Part shown: positions 1 through 7,313 of the stretch, one piece after another | Position numbering within the stretch: the first letter of the stretch is position 1 | Layout of the letters: every line of letters starts with the position of its first letter | NCBI GenBank assembly: GCA_020697375.1 | Contig: JAJFBJ010000009.1 | Location: forward strand, 9,349 to 73,348 | Source: Nitrospira sp. | GTDB taxonomy: Bacteria; Nitrospirota; Nitrospiria; Nitrospirales; Nitrospiraceae | Reading direction: 5' to 3' | Length of the DNA stretch: 64,000 nucleotides | Program-made: the position numbers and the translations under genes | The notes under the pieces: generated by a model | What the model was told of the DNA's origin: nothing | The model's input: only the letters and a program-made list of their open reading frames with translations | Databases searched by the model: none

Positions 1-336
1 AATCCAGAATAGCTCGCCATCCGTCCGTACCCGTTGCCACATCTTGTCTGTAAAATTGCGGGGCAATGGACCTTTGAATGTGGAATAGTCCAGATCTATT
101 CCTAGTCCCTTACCGTCCGATCCATGGCAGGCCCGACAAAATGCTTTTCCCTCAAAGAGCGCCTTTCCCTTCTCAAACACCTCCGGAGTCGGCGGTAATG
201 GATTCGTCACCGCGCGTGCCGACTCTATTTGCTCGACAGGGACACGCGGACGCAGGGCCTCCAAATCAGCCGACCATGCTAAGACCGCCCAACCCATCGA
301 AGTTCCGGCGATCAGACACGCGCGTCCATGTCCCAT
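1..336 (-). CDS. c-type cytochrome, partial (C-terminus beyond left edge)
   Basis: Reading leftwards from an ATG at 336 with a strong GGAGGA ribosome site just upstream gives an N-terminal hydrophobic stretch ending around WSADLEA, likely a signal peptide. A single heme-binding motif CRACH follows near residue 66, in the context GKALFEGKAFCRACHGSDGK. This is the class I cytochrome c layout: export, then covalent heme attachment outside the cytoplasmic membrane, with a role in electron transfer. The frame is still open at base 1, so the distal Met ligand cannot be seen. It lies 83 bases downstream of two DUF1264 genes on the same strand and may be co-transcribed with them. Its redox partner is unknown. 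Confidence 0.85.
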   Translation of the reverse strand, partial: MGHGRACLIAGTSMGWAVLAWSADLEALRPRVPVEQIESARAVTNPLPPTPEVFEKGKALFEGKAFCRACHGSDGKGLGIDLDYSTFKGPLPRNFTDKMWQRVRTDGELFWI

Positions 337-419
337 CGTCTCCTCCTTCTCCATACAGCATCGAAGGAAGGGGCTTGCATAACGTGCCCTCTCCGCCCGA
401 TGGATCCGCGCCGGCCGAC

Positions 420-974
420 CTACTCAGTCCGATGCTTGTGTCCCACAGACTGAGGATGACCCACTTCCCCATTCGGCGCTTTGGCGCCATGCGGCCAGAG
501 ATGGAAGATGATGCCGTCGGTTTTTGCTGCCGCACCAGCGACTGCTTTGGCCTGAGCCTCAGGCATATCCAGAACTTGAACTCGTCCGGTCGCAATTTCT
601 ACTTCATGGTCATGATAGTACTTATTCCACGTCTCCAACGGCACATGTGCACGAGAGACAGATTTGGCTACAAAATATTCGATGTCTGTCAGCAATGCGT
701 TGGAATCCGTCGATTCGAACAGTAAACACTGCAATACTTCTGGCGAGATCGGTTTACAATAGTGATGGTAGGGGCCATGGACCGATCCATCCTCGAATTT
801 ATGGGGGGCAATCACGTGAATGGTATACCCCTGTGCCGGCGTCTGCAGAGCTTCTGCCACTTTGGCAGCGGCAGGCGCAGCAGCTGATGATTTCATTTCG
901 TGCGACGTCTCGGCACAGCCGATTGCCGCCAACATACCCGTGAACAGTCCGATCATTGTAATTGCACTTCGCAT
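420..974 (-). CDS. DUF1264 (OBAP-like) lipoprotein
   Basis: The 184-residue protein begins with MRSAITMIGLFTGMLAAIGC, a signal peptide ending in a lipobox (AIGC), so it should be a lipid-anchored envelope protein. The rest matches the DUF1264 family, known in plants as oil-body-associated proteins: conserved blocks are IAPHKFEDGS, PYHHYCKPIS, LTDIEYFVAK, WNKYYHDHEVEIATGRV and DGIIFHLWPHG. The biochemical function of the family is not established; the many His residues may bind a ligand or metal, which is inference. A GGAGGCGACT ribosome site precedes the ATG. A close paralogue lies 63 bases upstream in the same direction, so this is a tandem duplication in which one copy gained a lipobox and the other kept an ordinary signal peptide. 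Confidence 0.85.
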   Translation of the reverse strand: MRSAITMIGLFTGMLAAIGCAETSHEMKSSAAAPAAAKVAEALQTPAQGYTIHVIAPHKFEDGSVHGPYHHYCKPISPEVLQCLLFESTDSNALLTDIEYFVAKSVSRAHVPLETWNKYYHDHEVEIATGRVQVLDMPEAQAKAVAGAAAKTDGIIFHLWPHGAKAPNGEVGHPQSVGHKHRTE

Positions 975-1037
975 AGTCGCCTCCTTGAAGTTAAACGTTG
1001 CACCTACAACCTCTCAAAAGGCAACGTTACTCCGTCC

Positions 1038-1529
1038 TCAGCCTATGTCTAACGGATGTCGGATGCCCAACTGATCCGGAGCCTTCGCTCCTTTCGGCCA
1101 CAGATGAAAAATGATGCCGTCGGTCTTTGCGGAAGGGGTAGCGACTTCTTTAGCCTTCTCCTTAGGCAGATCGAACACTTGGACACGCCCGGTCGCAATT
1201 TCCACATCGTGATCGTGATAGAACTTGTTCCACGCATCCAGGGACACCGCGGAGCGGGACACAGGCTTCGCTACGAAATACTCGATGTCGGTCAACAGCG
1301 AATTGGAATCGGTCAATTCAAATAACAGACACTGCGGCGCCTCATGAGAAATGCCTTTGCAGTAGTGATGGTAGGGACCTGCAATCGATCCATCTTCCAT
1401 CTTATGGGGAGCCATGACATGAATATCGAATCCGTCCGCCGGACCCGGCTTCATATCCGCCGCAAACGCTGGTGCACCGATTGTGAGTGCAAGCATACTT
1501 GCGCCACACACTCTAGAAATTCGAACCAT
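1038..1529 (-). CDS. DUF1264 (OBAP-like) secreted protein
   Basis: This is a paralogue of the neighbouring lipoprotein, 163 residues from the ATG at 1529. That start was chosen because AGGAGGACTCC lies directly upstream and the N-terminus then reads as a clean signal peptide (MVRISRVCGASMLALTIGAP followed by AFA-ADM). Shared family blocks are MAPHKMEDGS, PYHHYCKGIS, LTDIEYFVAK, WNKFYHDHDVEIATGRV and DGIIFHLWPKG. Without a lipobox it is probably a soluble periplasmic or secreted form. It is the first gene of the block transcribed leftwards into the second DUF1264 gene and the cytochrome. No enzymatic activity is known for the family. Confidence 0.85.
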   Translation of the reverse strand: MVRISRVCGASMLALTIGAPAFAADMKPGPADGFDIHVMAPHKMEDGSIAGPYHHYCKGISHEAPQCLLFELTDSNSLLTDIEYFVAKPVSRSAVSLDAWNKFYHDHDVEIATGRVQVFDLPKEKAKEVATPSAKTDGIIFHLWPKGAKAPDQLGIRHPLDIG

Positions 1530-1586
1530 GGAGTCCTCCTGAGGTTGGGATTGGGACACATCGATGCTTCGGAGTGCATACTCACT

Positions 1587-1808
1587 GATAGCGGTCAGTC
1601 CATGAGAGCCAGACCTGCCGAAAAGGATTCGCAATTAGTTCTGAATTTGCAGCATCGTGAAGGAAGTGACATCACAACGCCTTTAAAATGCGTCGCGATC
1701 AGATTCCTCGTCCGCTGTCGGACTTACCAGCTTGACGAACGAACTCAGGTGAATGGTAATTGACGTTCGTGCTGGTGGCGGGATAGCGGTCCGTAGTGGA
1801 CCGCTATC
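1587..1808. repeat. Three copies of GATAGCGGTC (two direct, one inverted)
   Basis: The ten-mer GATAGCGGTC is at 1587-1596 and again at 1782-1791, with its reverse complement at 1799-1808. The copy at 1587 lies about 60 bases upstream of the start of the DUF1264 gene (1529), a position suited to a regulatory site. The other two form a perfect hairpin. Three exact copies in about 220 bases of intergenic DNA are unlikely by chance. The binding protein, if any, is unknown. Confidence 0.6.
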
Positions 1809-1809
1809 C
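1781..1809. repeat. Perfect 12-bp inverted repeat (hairpin)
   Basis: GGATAGCGGTCC (1781-1792) and GGACCGCTATCC (1798-1809) flank a five-base loop GTAGT. There is no T-run on either side, so it is not a typical intrinsic terminator. It could be a protein-binding operator or a small structured repeat. It shares its core with the single site at 1587. Confidence 0.75.
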
Positions 1810-2107
1810 TCAACTGTGACACATGAAGGGTGATTGGTCCAGGCACTGAATGGGCTGCCTGTGCTGCTTGCACAGCGGCTGCGCCAGTCCCGAGGCACAC
1901 AGCAGCCAGCGTTAGGATCAAACGAAATGGTAAAGTCAAGCCGCATTAGAAAGATGGCCCGCCCGTTCAAGCCATATCAGGCCTGGCTTCTCGAACCGAT
2001 TCGAGATGTCGCGCATTGTACAAAGGAGAATAGCCTCGGTCGAGGCCCTTTTAAAGCGAGAGGCCACCAGACACAAGAAAGAAGTGTGCCGAAAGTCGGG
2101 CGCTAAC

Positions 2108-2707
2108 CTATGGTTTATTTACCGTGGAACGCATCAGGCTATCGGCTTGCGGCGGAAGAAACCCCTGATAGCCCTGACGCCTTTCAGCTAATTCAAGAAC
2201 GGAAAATGGCTGTCCGTCGATTATCTCAGGGACGGTAAAGATCTGTCGCAGCGTTCCCCCCCGAGCACCGACAATCTCACCAGCAAACATGACGCCCTTC
2301 TCTTCCAGCTTCAATATGGCTCGTTCGATATCCTCCACCCGTACTGCTACATGGTGAAACACCTCATCGCCGAACTTCTCCACCCAACGAGAAATAATAC
2401 TGGTTGTACCACGATCGTCCGGATAGGCTTGGTCCACGAACAACGCCGGATACCCAGGCAGACGGTAGACCTTGGCATACCAATCTTCATAGTGAATTGT
2501 TTCATCGTATGCATACCCCAGGGCAATGAATGTATCCGCTCGCTGGTCGATATTCATCGTGCGAATGGTGAGATGGTCGATCACAGGAAGGAATCCTACC
2601 CCGATCTCGTCGAGACCATGACGAAGCACCTGCGCCGCGCTGTTATGCAATAGAAATTCTGCGGTCATTCGCATAATCACCGCATCCAGATCAGCTCCTC
2701 TCGCCAT
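2108..2707 (-). CDS. VOC-superfamily metalloprotein (glyoxalase/dioxygenase fold)
   Basis: The protein has 199 residues. It starts at the ATG at 2707, preceded by AAAGGAGAGAACG and overlapping the end of the aldehyde dehydrogenase gene by 17 bases, which suggests translational coupling. The pattern is that of a vicinal-oxygen-chelate protein with metal ligands spread over two modules: His in VIDHLTIRTM, His in EVFHHVAVRVEDIERA and Glu in PFSVLELAER. The stretch LKLEEKGVMFAGEIVGARGG resembles the second half of hydroxyphenylpyruvate dioxygenase and methylmalonyl-CoA epimerase-like proteins, but the chain is too short for a full dioxygenase. Its place as last gene of a lysine-catabolism-like operon suggests action on a 2-oxo or 2-hydroxy dicarboxylic acid. 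That substrate is inference. Confidence 0.8.
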   Translation of the reverse strand: MARGADLDAVIMRMTAEFLLHNSAAQVLRHGLDEIGVGFLPVIDHLTIRTMNIDQRADTFIALGYAYDETIHYEDWYAKVYRLPGYPALFVDQAYPDDRGTTSIISRWVEKFGDEVFHHVAVRVEDIERAILKLEEKGVMFAGEIVGARGGTLRQIFTVPEIIDGQPFSVLELAERRQGYQGFLPPQADSLMRSTVNKP

Positions 2708-4247
2708 CGTTCTCTCCTTTGGCTCGCCCGAATACCACTCCCTGTGCCAACGGCAACTCCTCCCCCCAGTTAATCGTCGTGGTCTGACGACGCATGTATG
2801 CCTTCCAGGCGTCGGACCCCGCCTCGCGGCCTCCGCCCGTAGCTTTCTCTCCTCCGAATGCTCCGCCGATCTCGGCTCCGGAAGTGCCCATGTTGATATT
2901 GGCAATACCGCAATCGCTTCCCACTGCCGACAAAAATGCCTCACTGTGCCGTAGATGCGTGGTGAACAGCGAGGACGATAGTCCTTGCGGAACGGAGTTC
3001 TGCACCCGAATCGCTTCGTCCAATGTTCGATATGTCATCACATAGAGGATCGGTCCGAACGTCTCCCGTTGGACGACGTTCCAGTGGTTCTGTGCCCGCA
3101 CAATCGTCGGCTCGACAAAATACCCGGGACGAGAGAGCACGCGCCCGCCGCATAGTATTTCACCGCCCTCCTTCGTAACCTCATGGAGAGCCGCTCGATA
3201 GTGCGCCACTGCCTCCTGATCGATGAGCGGCCCCATCAGTACACCCGGCTCTCGCGGATCACCGATCGTCACTTGAGCATAGCCCGACAGAAGTTTTGGT
3301 ATCAATTTCGCGTACTGCGACTCATGCACGATGAGCCTCCTGGTGCTGGTACAGCGCTGTCCCGCCGTGCCGACTGCGCCAAATAGAATCGCCTGAGTGG
3401 CTAAATCGAGATCGGCAGTGTCATCCACGATAACCGCGTTATTTCCGCTCAACTCTAGGAGCGTTCGTCCCAGACGATGCCCGACCACTTCAGCCACATG
3501 CCTTCCGACGGGAACGGAACCCGTAAATGAAATCAACGGCAGCCGCGCATCTCGAACCATACCTTCGGCCAGTTCGACCCGCTCCGTCGTGAACAGCGCG
3601 AATACGCCAGGATATCCGGCATCTTCCAATACACGATTGCAGAGCTGTTGGACTGCCAGCGCACAAAGTGTGGCTTTCGGAGAGGGCTTCCACAGCACCG
3701 TGTTCCCGGTCACCGCCGCAATGAAGGCGTTCCAGGCCCAGACCGCTACGGGAAAGTTGAAGGACGTAATGACACCCACGACACCTAACGGATGCCATTG
3801 CTCATACATCCGATGCCGCGCTCGCTCGGAATGCATGGTCTGTCCATACAACATACGAGACAGGCCGACGGCGAAGTCAGCCATGTCGATCATTTCCTGC
3901 ACTTCTCCAGCGCCTTCGGATTTGATCTTGCCTACCTCCAGCGAGACCAGCGTGCCCAAAGCATCTTTCTTTTCTCGTAGGGCCTGCCCTATTGAACGAA
4001 TTATTTCACCGCGCTTGGGAGCTGGCACCATCCGCCATGAGTCTTGGACCTGCTGCGAGCCGATTAGCAGGGTGTCATAGTCTGCGGCCGAACACCCATA
4101 CACACGCGCCAAGAGTTCGCCGGTCGCCGGATTGCGTGACTCCATTGTTCCAGCATCTGTCGTTTGGGTCCAAGTCGACGATGAGATGCAGCCTCCAGAC
4201 TGTTCCTGCCGCAACCCCAGTATGTTCAAAAGTTCCTGCGTGGTCAT
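2691..4247 (-). CDS. ALDH7-type aldehyde dehydrogenase (aminoadipate-semialdehyde dehydrogenase-like)
   Basis: An NAD-dependent aldehyde dehydrogenase of the antiquitin (ALDH7) subfamily, which oxidises 2-aminoadipate 6-semialdehyde to 2-aminoadipate in lysine degradation. Visible features are GVITSFNFPVAVWAWN with the following WKPSPK, the NAD-binding FTGSVPVGR, the base Glu in LLELSGNN, and the catalytic Cys near residue 299 in GTAGQRCTSTRRL, a sequence characteristic of ALDH7. From the ATG at 4247 it is 518 residues, about the family length. That ATG lies 7 bases after the stop of the preceding dehydrogenase gene. In-frame TTG and GTG codons at 4277 and 4274 would overlap that gene and lack a better ribosome site. 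The preceding gene is a plausible source of its semialdehyde substrate. Confidence 0.9.
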   Translation of the reverse strand: MTTQELLNILGLRQEQSGGCISSSTWTQTTDAGTMESRNPATGELLARVYGCSAADYDTLLIGSQQVQDSWRMVPAPKRGEIIRSIGQALREKKDALGTLVSLEVGKIKSEGAGEVQEMIDMADFAVGLSRMLYGQTMHSERARHRMYEQWHPLGVVGVITSFNFPVAVWAWNAFIAAVTGNTVLWKPSPKATLCALAVQQLCNRVLEDAGYPGVFALFTTERVELAEGMVRDARLPLISFTGSVPVGRHVAEVVGHRLGRTLLELSGNNAVIVDDTADLDLATQAILFGAVGTAGQRCTSTRRLIVHESQYAKLIPKLLSGYAQVTIGDPREPGVLMGPLIDQEAVAHYRAALHEVTKEGGEILCGGRVLSRPGYFVEPTIVRAQNHWNVVQRETFGPILYVMTYRTLDEAIRVQNSVPQGLSSSLFTTHLRHSEAFLSAVGSDCGIANINMGTSGAEIGGAFGGEKATGGGREAGSDAWKAYMRRQTTTINWGEELPLAQGVVFGRAKGENDGERS

Positions 4248-4254
4248 AGGCCGA

Positions 4255-5346
4255 TTAGGAACGGAAGCAGTCACCAAAGCGGTTGTTCAACACATCGTTC
4301 AACTGAAAGCATTCCTGCGTGATGAAGCCGCGATAGTCCGATGGACGAGCCATCACGAGATCGATGATGCAACAGAGCGAAGAAGCCGTCGTGACCTGAA
4401 TGGCGGACCAGAGGCGCCCGAGTATCGTCCGCGGATACAGCTTTTTTACGTAAGTTTCCTCGAACAACTCTCCCTGGCGAGCTCCTGTCACGGCCGCATA
4501 GATCAACACTACATCCTGGTGAGTCTGAGGAATCGCCCGCTCGAGAATGCGCTTAAGAGTTTCCCGGTCCTCGTTCAGCTTGAGGTCGTTCATGAGGAAG
4601 TGAATTTTTTCGCAATGTCCGGGATACCGAAGGGTCTTGTAATTCATGGTCCGGACCCGTCCATGATAGGTGCCTGCCAATGTACCCAACCCCCCGGACG
4701 TATTAAAGGCCTCGTACAGCAGGCCGTCCAGTTCAATCGTTTCGTAACCTTCCAGCGGTCGAAGCTGGACCTCCTGGCCGTCTTCGATTCCGACACAGGC
4801 ATTCCCGTACTCATTGATCAATCCGTCCGTGGACCAGGTGAGGGAATATTTCAACGCATTGCTCGGATGGACTGGCAACGCCCCTACCCGCATTTTGACA
4901 CTATCGATGGACTCGAAATGGCCGATGAGATCGTTCGTAACGATGCTGATGAACCCGGGAGCCAAACCGCACTGGGGAATGAAAGCACGCTGCGCCCCTT
5001 CACTGATTGCCTTGACGCGGCCGGTGACGGTCACGTCTTCAGTCAGGTCGAAATAATGTAAGCGATGGGCCCGCGCGATCTTTGCCACGGTCGGATTGCA
5101 GAAATATGGGAGAGTGGAAATAACGGCGTCGAACCGATGCGAGGCGACATACTCGATGACCGAATCGGGCCGCCGCACATCCAGGGCACAAGGAATGACC
5201 GTTGAAAGAGACAGCTCGTCGACAAGCCGCTTCGGCACATCGAGTGCCTTGTCGGCCAGGTGAACCAGATACTGTCCGTCGGCTGAAAGCAGACCCGTAA
5301 CCAGTGAACCGATTTTCCCGGAGCCAAGTACTAGTACTCGAGGCAT
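4255..5346 (-). CDS. Saccharopine dehydrogenase family protein (lysine 6-dehydrogenase-like)
   Basis: The 363-residue protein has an N-terminal Rossmann fold (VLVLGSGKIGSLVTGLL) and a C-terminal saccharopine-dehydrogenase-like domain (PQCGLAPGFISIVTNDLI, FNTSGGLGTLAGTYHGRVR). Family members act as saccharopine reductases or dehydrogenases, or oxidise the epsilon-amino group of lysine to give allysine/piperideine-6-carboxylate. The gene directly upstream of, and seven bases from, an ALDH7 gene favours the lysine-degrading role; this is context-based inference. The ATG at 5346 has a GAGGTGA ribosome site, and a perfect -10 hexamer lies just upstream, so this is the first gene of the operon. Confidence 0.85.
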   Translation of the reverse strand: MPRVLVLGSGKIGSLVTGLLSADGQYLVHLADKALDVPKRLVDELSLSTVIPCALDVRRPDSVIEYVASHRFDAVISTLPYFCNPTVAKIARAHRLHYFDLTEDVTVTGRVKAISEGAQRAFIPQCGLAPGFISIVTNDLIGHFESIDSVKMRVGALPVHPSNALKYSLTWSTDGLINEYGNACVGIEDGQEVQLRPLEGYETIELDGLLYEAFNTSGGLGTLAGTYHGRVRTMNYKTLRYPGHCEKIHFLMNDLKLNEDRETLKRILERAIPQTHQDVVLIYAAVTGARQGELFEETYVKKLYPRTILGRLWSAIQVTTASSLCCIIDLVMARPSDYRGFITQECFQLNDVLNNRFGDCFRS

Positions 5347-5362
5347 GCGTCACCTCACGACT

Positions 5363-5368
5363 ATTATA
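5363..5368 (-). promoter_or_regulatory. -10 hexamer TATAAT for the lysine-catabolism-like operon
   Basis: On the minus strand, TATAAT lies 16 bases before the start codon of the saccharopine-dehydrogenase-like gene. This would give a very short leader that still contains GAGGTGA. No good -35 element is seen at the usual distance, so the promoter may be activator-dependent. The assignment rests on the hexamer and position only. Confidence 0.45.
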
Positions 5369-5444
5369 CTCTCTCCGATCTAACGAGAGACATATTCCGA
5401 AAGGGATTGGGTCGGAAACAATAGATATGTCCAGGAACCGGCGA

Positions 5445-6206
5445 TTAGGACGATGCCTGACGAGAACCGGACGGGGTGATGAGCCCTGACGTTGTTGTCC
5501 GGGAAGAGACTTCGTCATCCATTGCCTCGAACAAAAGACAACATTTGAGGCGGCCGCACACACCGAGGAGCTTTGGATCATCGACTGGCAAGCCGAGCAG
5601 CCGCGCCTGCTTGACCGTCACCGGCTTGACCTCGGTCAGAAAACTGGCACAACAGAGCACAAGGCCGCAGGTATCGACTCCCCCCAATCTGCTTGCTTCG
5701 TCGCGTGCGCTCACCTGACGCATCTCGATTCGGCCTCCGAACCGGCGCGCTAACAGGCGGACCAGTTCACGGAAATCAATGCGATCATCAGCCGTATAGA
5801 CGAATGTCATTTGCCGTCGATGGAGCGAACAAAAGACCTCCACCAGTTTCATCTTCAGTCCGAGCGCCACAGCCTGCTCTTGGCAAACTTTCATTCCCTC
5901 AGCCGCCAGCCGCTCGTACCGATCAATAGCAGCGGCGTCTTCATCGGTCGCCTTCCTTGCGATCGCTCGCATGACGCGCATGGGCGGAATAAACGGCATT
6001 GCCAGAGGAGCCCCATAGACCACCCCGTAGCTGAGTTCTCCTGCGACATCGAGGAGGACGCGATCCCCGACGGCGAGCGAGACTTCTCCGGCATCGAACT
6101 TCTTTACTTCCCCGCGATTCCGTATCTTGACCTCTACGATTCGGACTACGGAGGGATAGGGTTGAGCCAGTTCTTGTGCAATCGGTCCATCAATCATGGG
6201 GCGCAT
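5445..6206 (-). CDS. ricT: PSP1 domain protein, RicT/YaaT family
   Basis: The 253-residue protein carries the PSP1 domain (IRNRGEVKKFDAG, then VEVFCSLHRRQMTFVYTADD and IDFRELVRLLARRFGGRIEM). Its C-terminal cysteine cluster has the form GGVDTCGLVLCCASFL and VCGRLKCCLLFE. In Bacillus, RicT belongs to the Ric complex, which binds Fe-S clusters through such cysteines and acts with RNase Y in mRNA maturation. Outside Firmicutes the role is less clear. The basic residues and Cys ligands are intact. The gene stands alone between divergent and co-directional neighbours. Length is typical of the family. Confidence 0.9.
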   Translation of the reverse strand: MRPMIDGPIAQELAQPYPSVVRIVEVKIRNRGEVKKFDAGEVSLAVGDRVLLDVAGELSYGVVYGAPLAMPFIPPMRVMRAIARKATDEDAAAIDRYERLAAEGMKVCQEQAVALGLKMKLVEVFCSLHRRQMTFVYTADDRIDFRELVRLLARRFGGRIEMRQVSARDEASRLGGVDTCGLVLCCASFLTEVKPVTVKQARLLGLPVDDPKLLGVCGRLKCCLLFEAMDDEVSSRTTTSGLITPSGSRQASS

Positions 6207-6437
6207 GATACACCATTCAATCTTTTAATTGGAATCCTCAGACGGTTCGACGTCGCACTTGAAAACCGAACAAATCTCCCTGTGCCTTTATGACGCAACA
6301 ATGAATGATTTCATCTAAGCCAATGATACACATGATTTTTCTGACAGGAAGAGGAATTGCCAAATATGTTAGGCTACTCTGGAGCCAGGATGTGGCTTAA
6401 AGATCCGGGGCATCGATAAGACAGTGAGGACGTCGCT

Positions 6438-6683
6438 GTGCGAATACCAAACAAGGTGGTCCTTCCATTCGGCTATCATATTATGGTCCGGCAGGTCACG
6501 GATTCAGAGATGGACCGTCAGGATGTCAATGCAGACGGGATTTGGGACAATGAAACGAAAACAATCTATATCCGCAAGCGACTCCCGGTCACACGGCGTC
6601 GCTATATCCTCGCCCATGAGCTAGGACATGCATGGCTGGACTGGCAACACCGCTATATGGATGACGGTAAAGCTCGCACCTAA
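6438..6683 (+). CDS. Very short HExxH metallopeptidase-like protein (ImmA/IrrE-like)
   Basis: An 81-residue protein starting at GTG 6438, supported by GTGAGGA about seven bases upstream. Residues 39-63 form a helix carrying HELGH (RRRYILAHELGHAWLDWQH), the zinc-binding and catalytic motif of gluzincin-like peptidases such as ImmA/IrrE. Only about 18 residues follow the motif, and none is Glu, so the usual third ligand of that family is absent. The His or Asp in AWLDWQH might substitute. The upstream part has an acidic stretch, DVNADGIWDNETK. It may be a minimal peptidase, a domain acting with a partner, or a decayed gene. No adjacent toxin or repressor supports a specific ImmA role. Confidence 0.65.
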   Translation: MRIPNKVVLPFGYHIMVRQVTDSEMDRQDVNADGIWDNETKTIYIRKRLPVTRRRYILAHELGHAWLDWQHRYMDDGKART

Positions 6684-6729
6684 GACGCGCCTGGCCGCTC
6701 GACGACACGGGTTGTTTTTTATTGAGGAT

Positions 6730-7233
6730 CTAGACTGTTCCAGACGGCTTCTCAGGCGTCTGGCTTCGCTCGAGCCGTATTATCTCATGCCATTCCGTGC
6801 CCTTCACCGGCTGGACTGAAAGCCGGGATCCCTTTCGAAGCAGTTCCATTCCCGCAAGGCCGGCCAGTTCGCGCAACAGATTCAACGGCAGCGCGGTTAT
6901 AAATTTTCGGACGAACCGTATATCCACCACATCCCAACGAGGCCGGTTCGGATCGCTGCCTGGATCATAGTGCGCATCCCGCTTGTCGAACTGGGTTGCG
7001 TCGGGATAGGCAGTCGTCACGACTTCGGCAATGCCAACTACGGACGGGGGATCAGAGCTACTGTGATAGAACAAAACCTGATCGCCCACCTTCATCGCCC
7101 GCATGAAGTTGCGAGCCTGATAGTTCCGCACACCCTCCCAGGACGTCGTCTGCTTGCGCGACCGAGCGAGATCGTCGATTGAGAAAACTGTGGGTTCTGA
7201 TTTCATCAACCAATACCGGCGTCCATCCGCCAT
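6730..7233 (-). CDS. EVE domain protein
   Basis: A 167-residue protein beginning MADGRRYWLMKSEPTVFSID at the ATG at 7233, with GAGGAAG upstream. WLMKSEP, TTSWEGVRNYQARNFMR and GDQVLFYHSS are hallmark EVE-domain sequences, as in human thymocyte nuclear protein 1. EVE is a PUA-like fold that binds modified bases in DNA or RNA. Family length is normal (about 150-165). It may read modified cytosine or act in RNA metabolism. It has no restriction-enzyme neighbour here, so a defence role is not supported. It is divergent from the YdcF gene with an 80-base spacer. Confidence 0.9.
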   Translation of the reverse strand: MADGRRYWLMKSEPTVFSIDDLARSRKQTTSWEGVRNYQARNFMRAMKVGDQVLFYHSSSDPPSVVGIAEVVTTAYPDATQFDKRDAHYDPGSDPNRPRWDVVDIRFVRKFITALPLNLLRELAGLAGMELLRKGSRLSVQPVKGTEWHEIIRLERSQTPEKPSGTV

Positions 7234-7313
7234 CGGTTCTTCCTCAATGCTTGGTGTCGTCGTCAGGTCGGTGTATGTTTGCAAACGGTCGATTCAGTCA
7301 ATCAGGAGTATCC

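Larger units (their letters stand above)
1530..2107. other. Intergenic region with repeats and at most a doubtful small ORF
   Basis: This 578-base gap lies between the first DUF1264 gene and the end of the VOC gene. It holds three copies of a ten-base word (listed separately). A 64-codon minus-strand frame (1745-1939, TTG start) has a signal-peptide-like N-terminus (LILTLAAVCLGTGAAAVQAA). It lacks a convincing ribosome site and runs through the perfect hairpin, so I do not call it a gene. No tRNA or transposon remnant is visible. Confidence 0.5.

Noticed and set aside
1745..1939. Possible small secreted protein on the minus strand
   Set aside because: TTG start without a ribosome site, and the frame runs through a perfect hairpin; the signal-peptide look could arise by chance.
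3397..4080. Long plus-strand frame opposite the aldehyde dehydrogenase gene
   Set aside because: It is antisense to a gene with complete ALDH motifs and its own translation shows no domain; a shadow frame.
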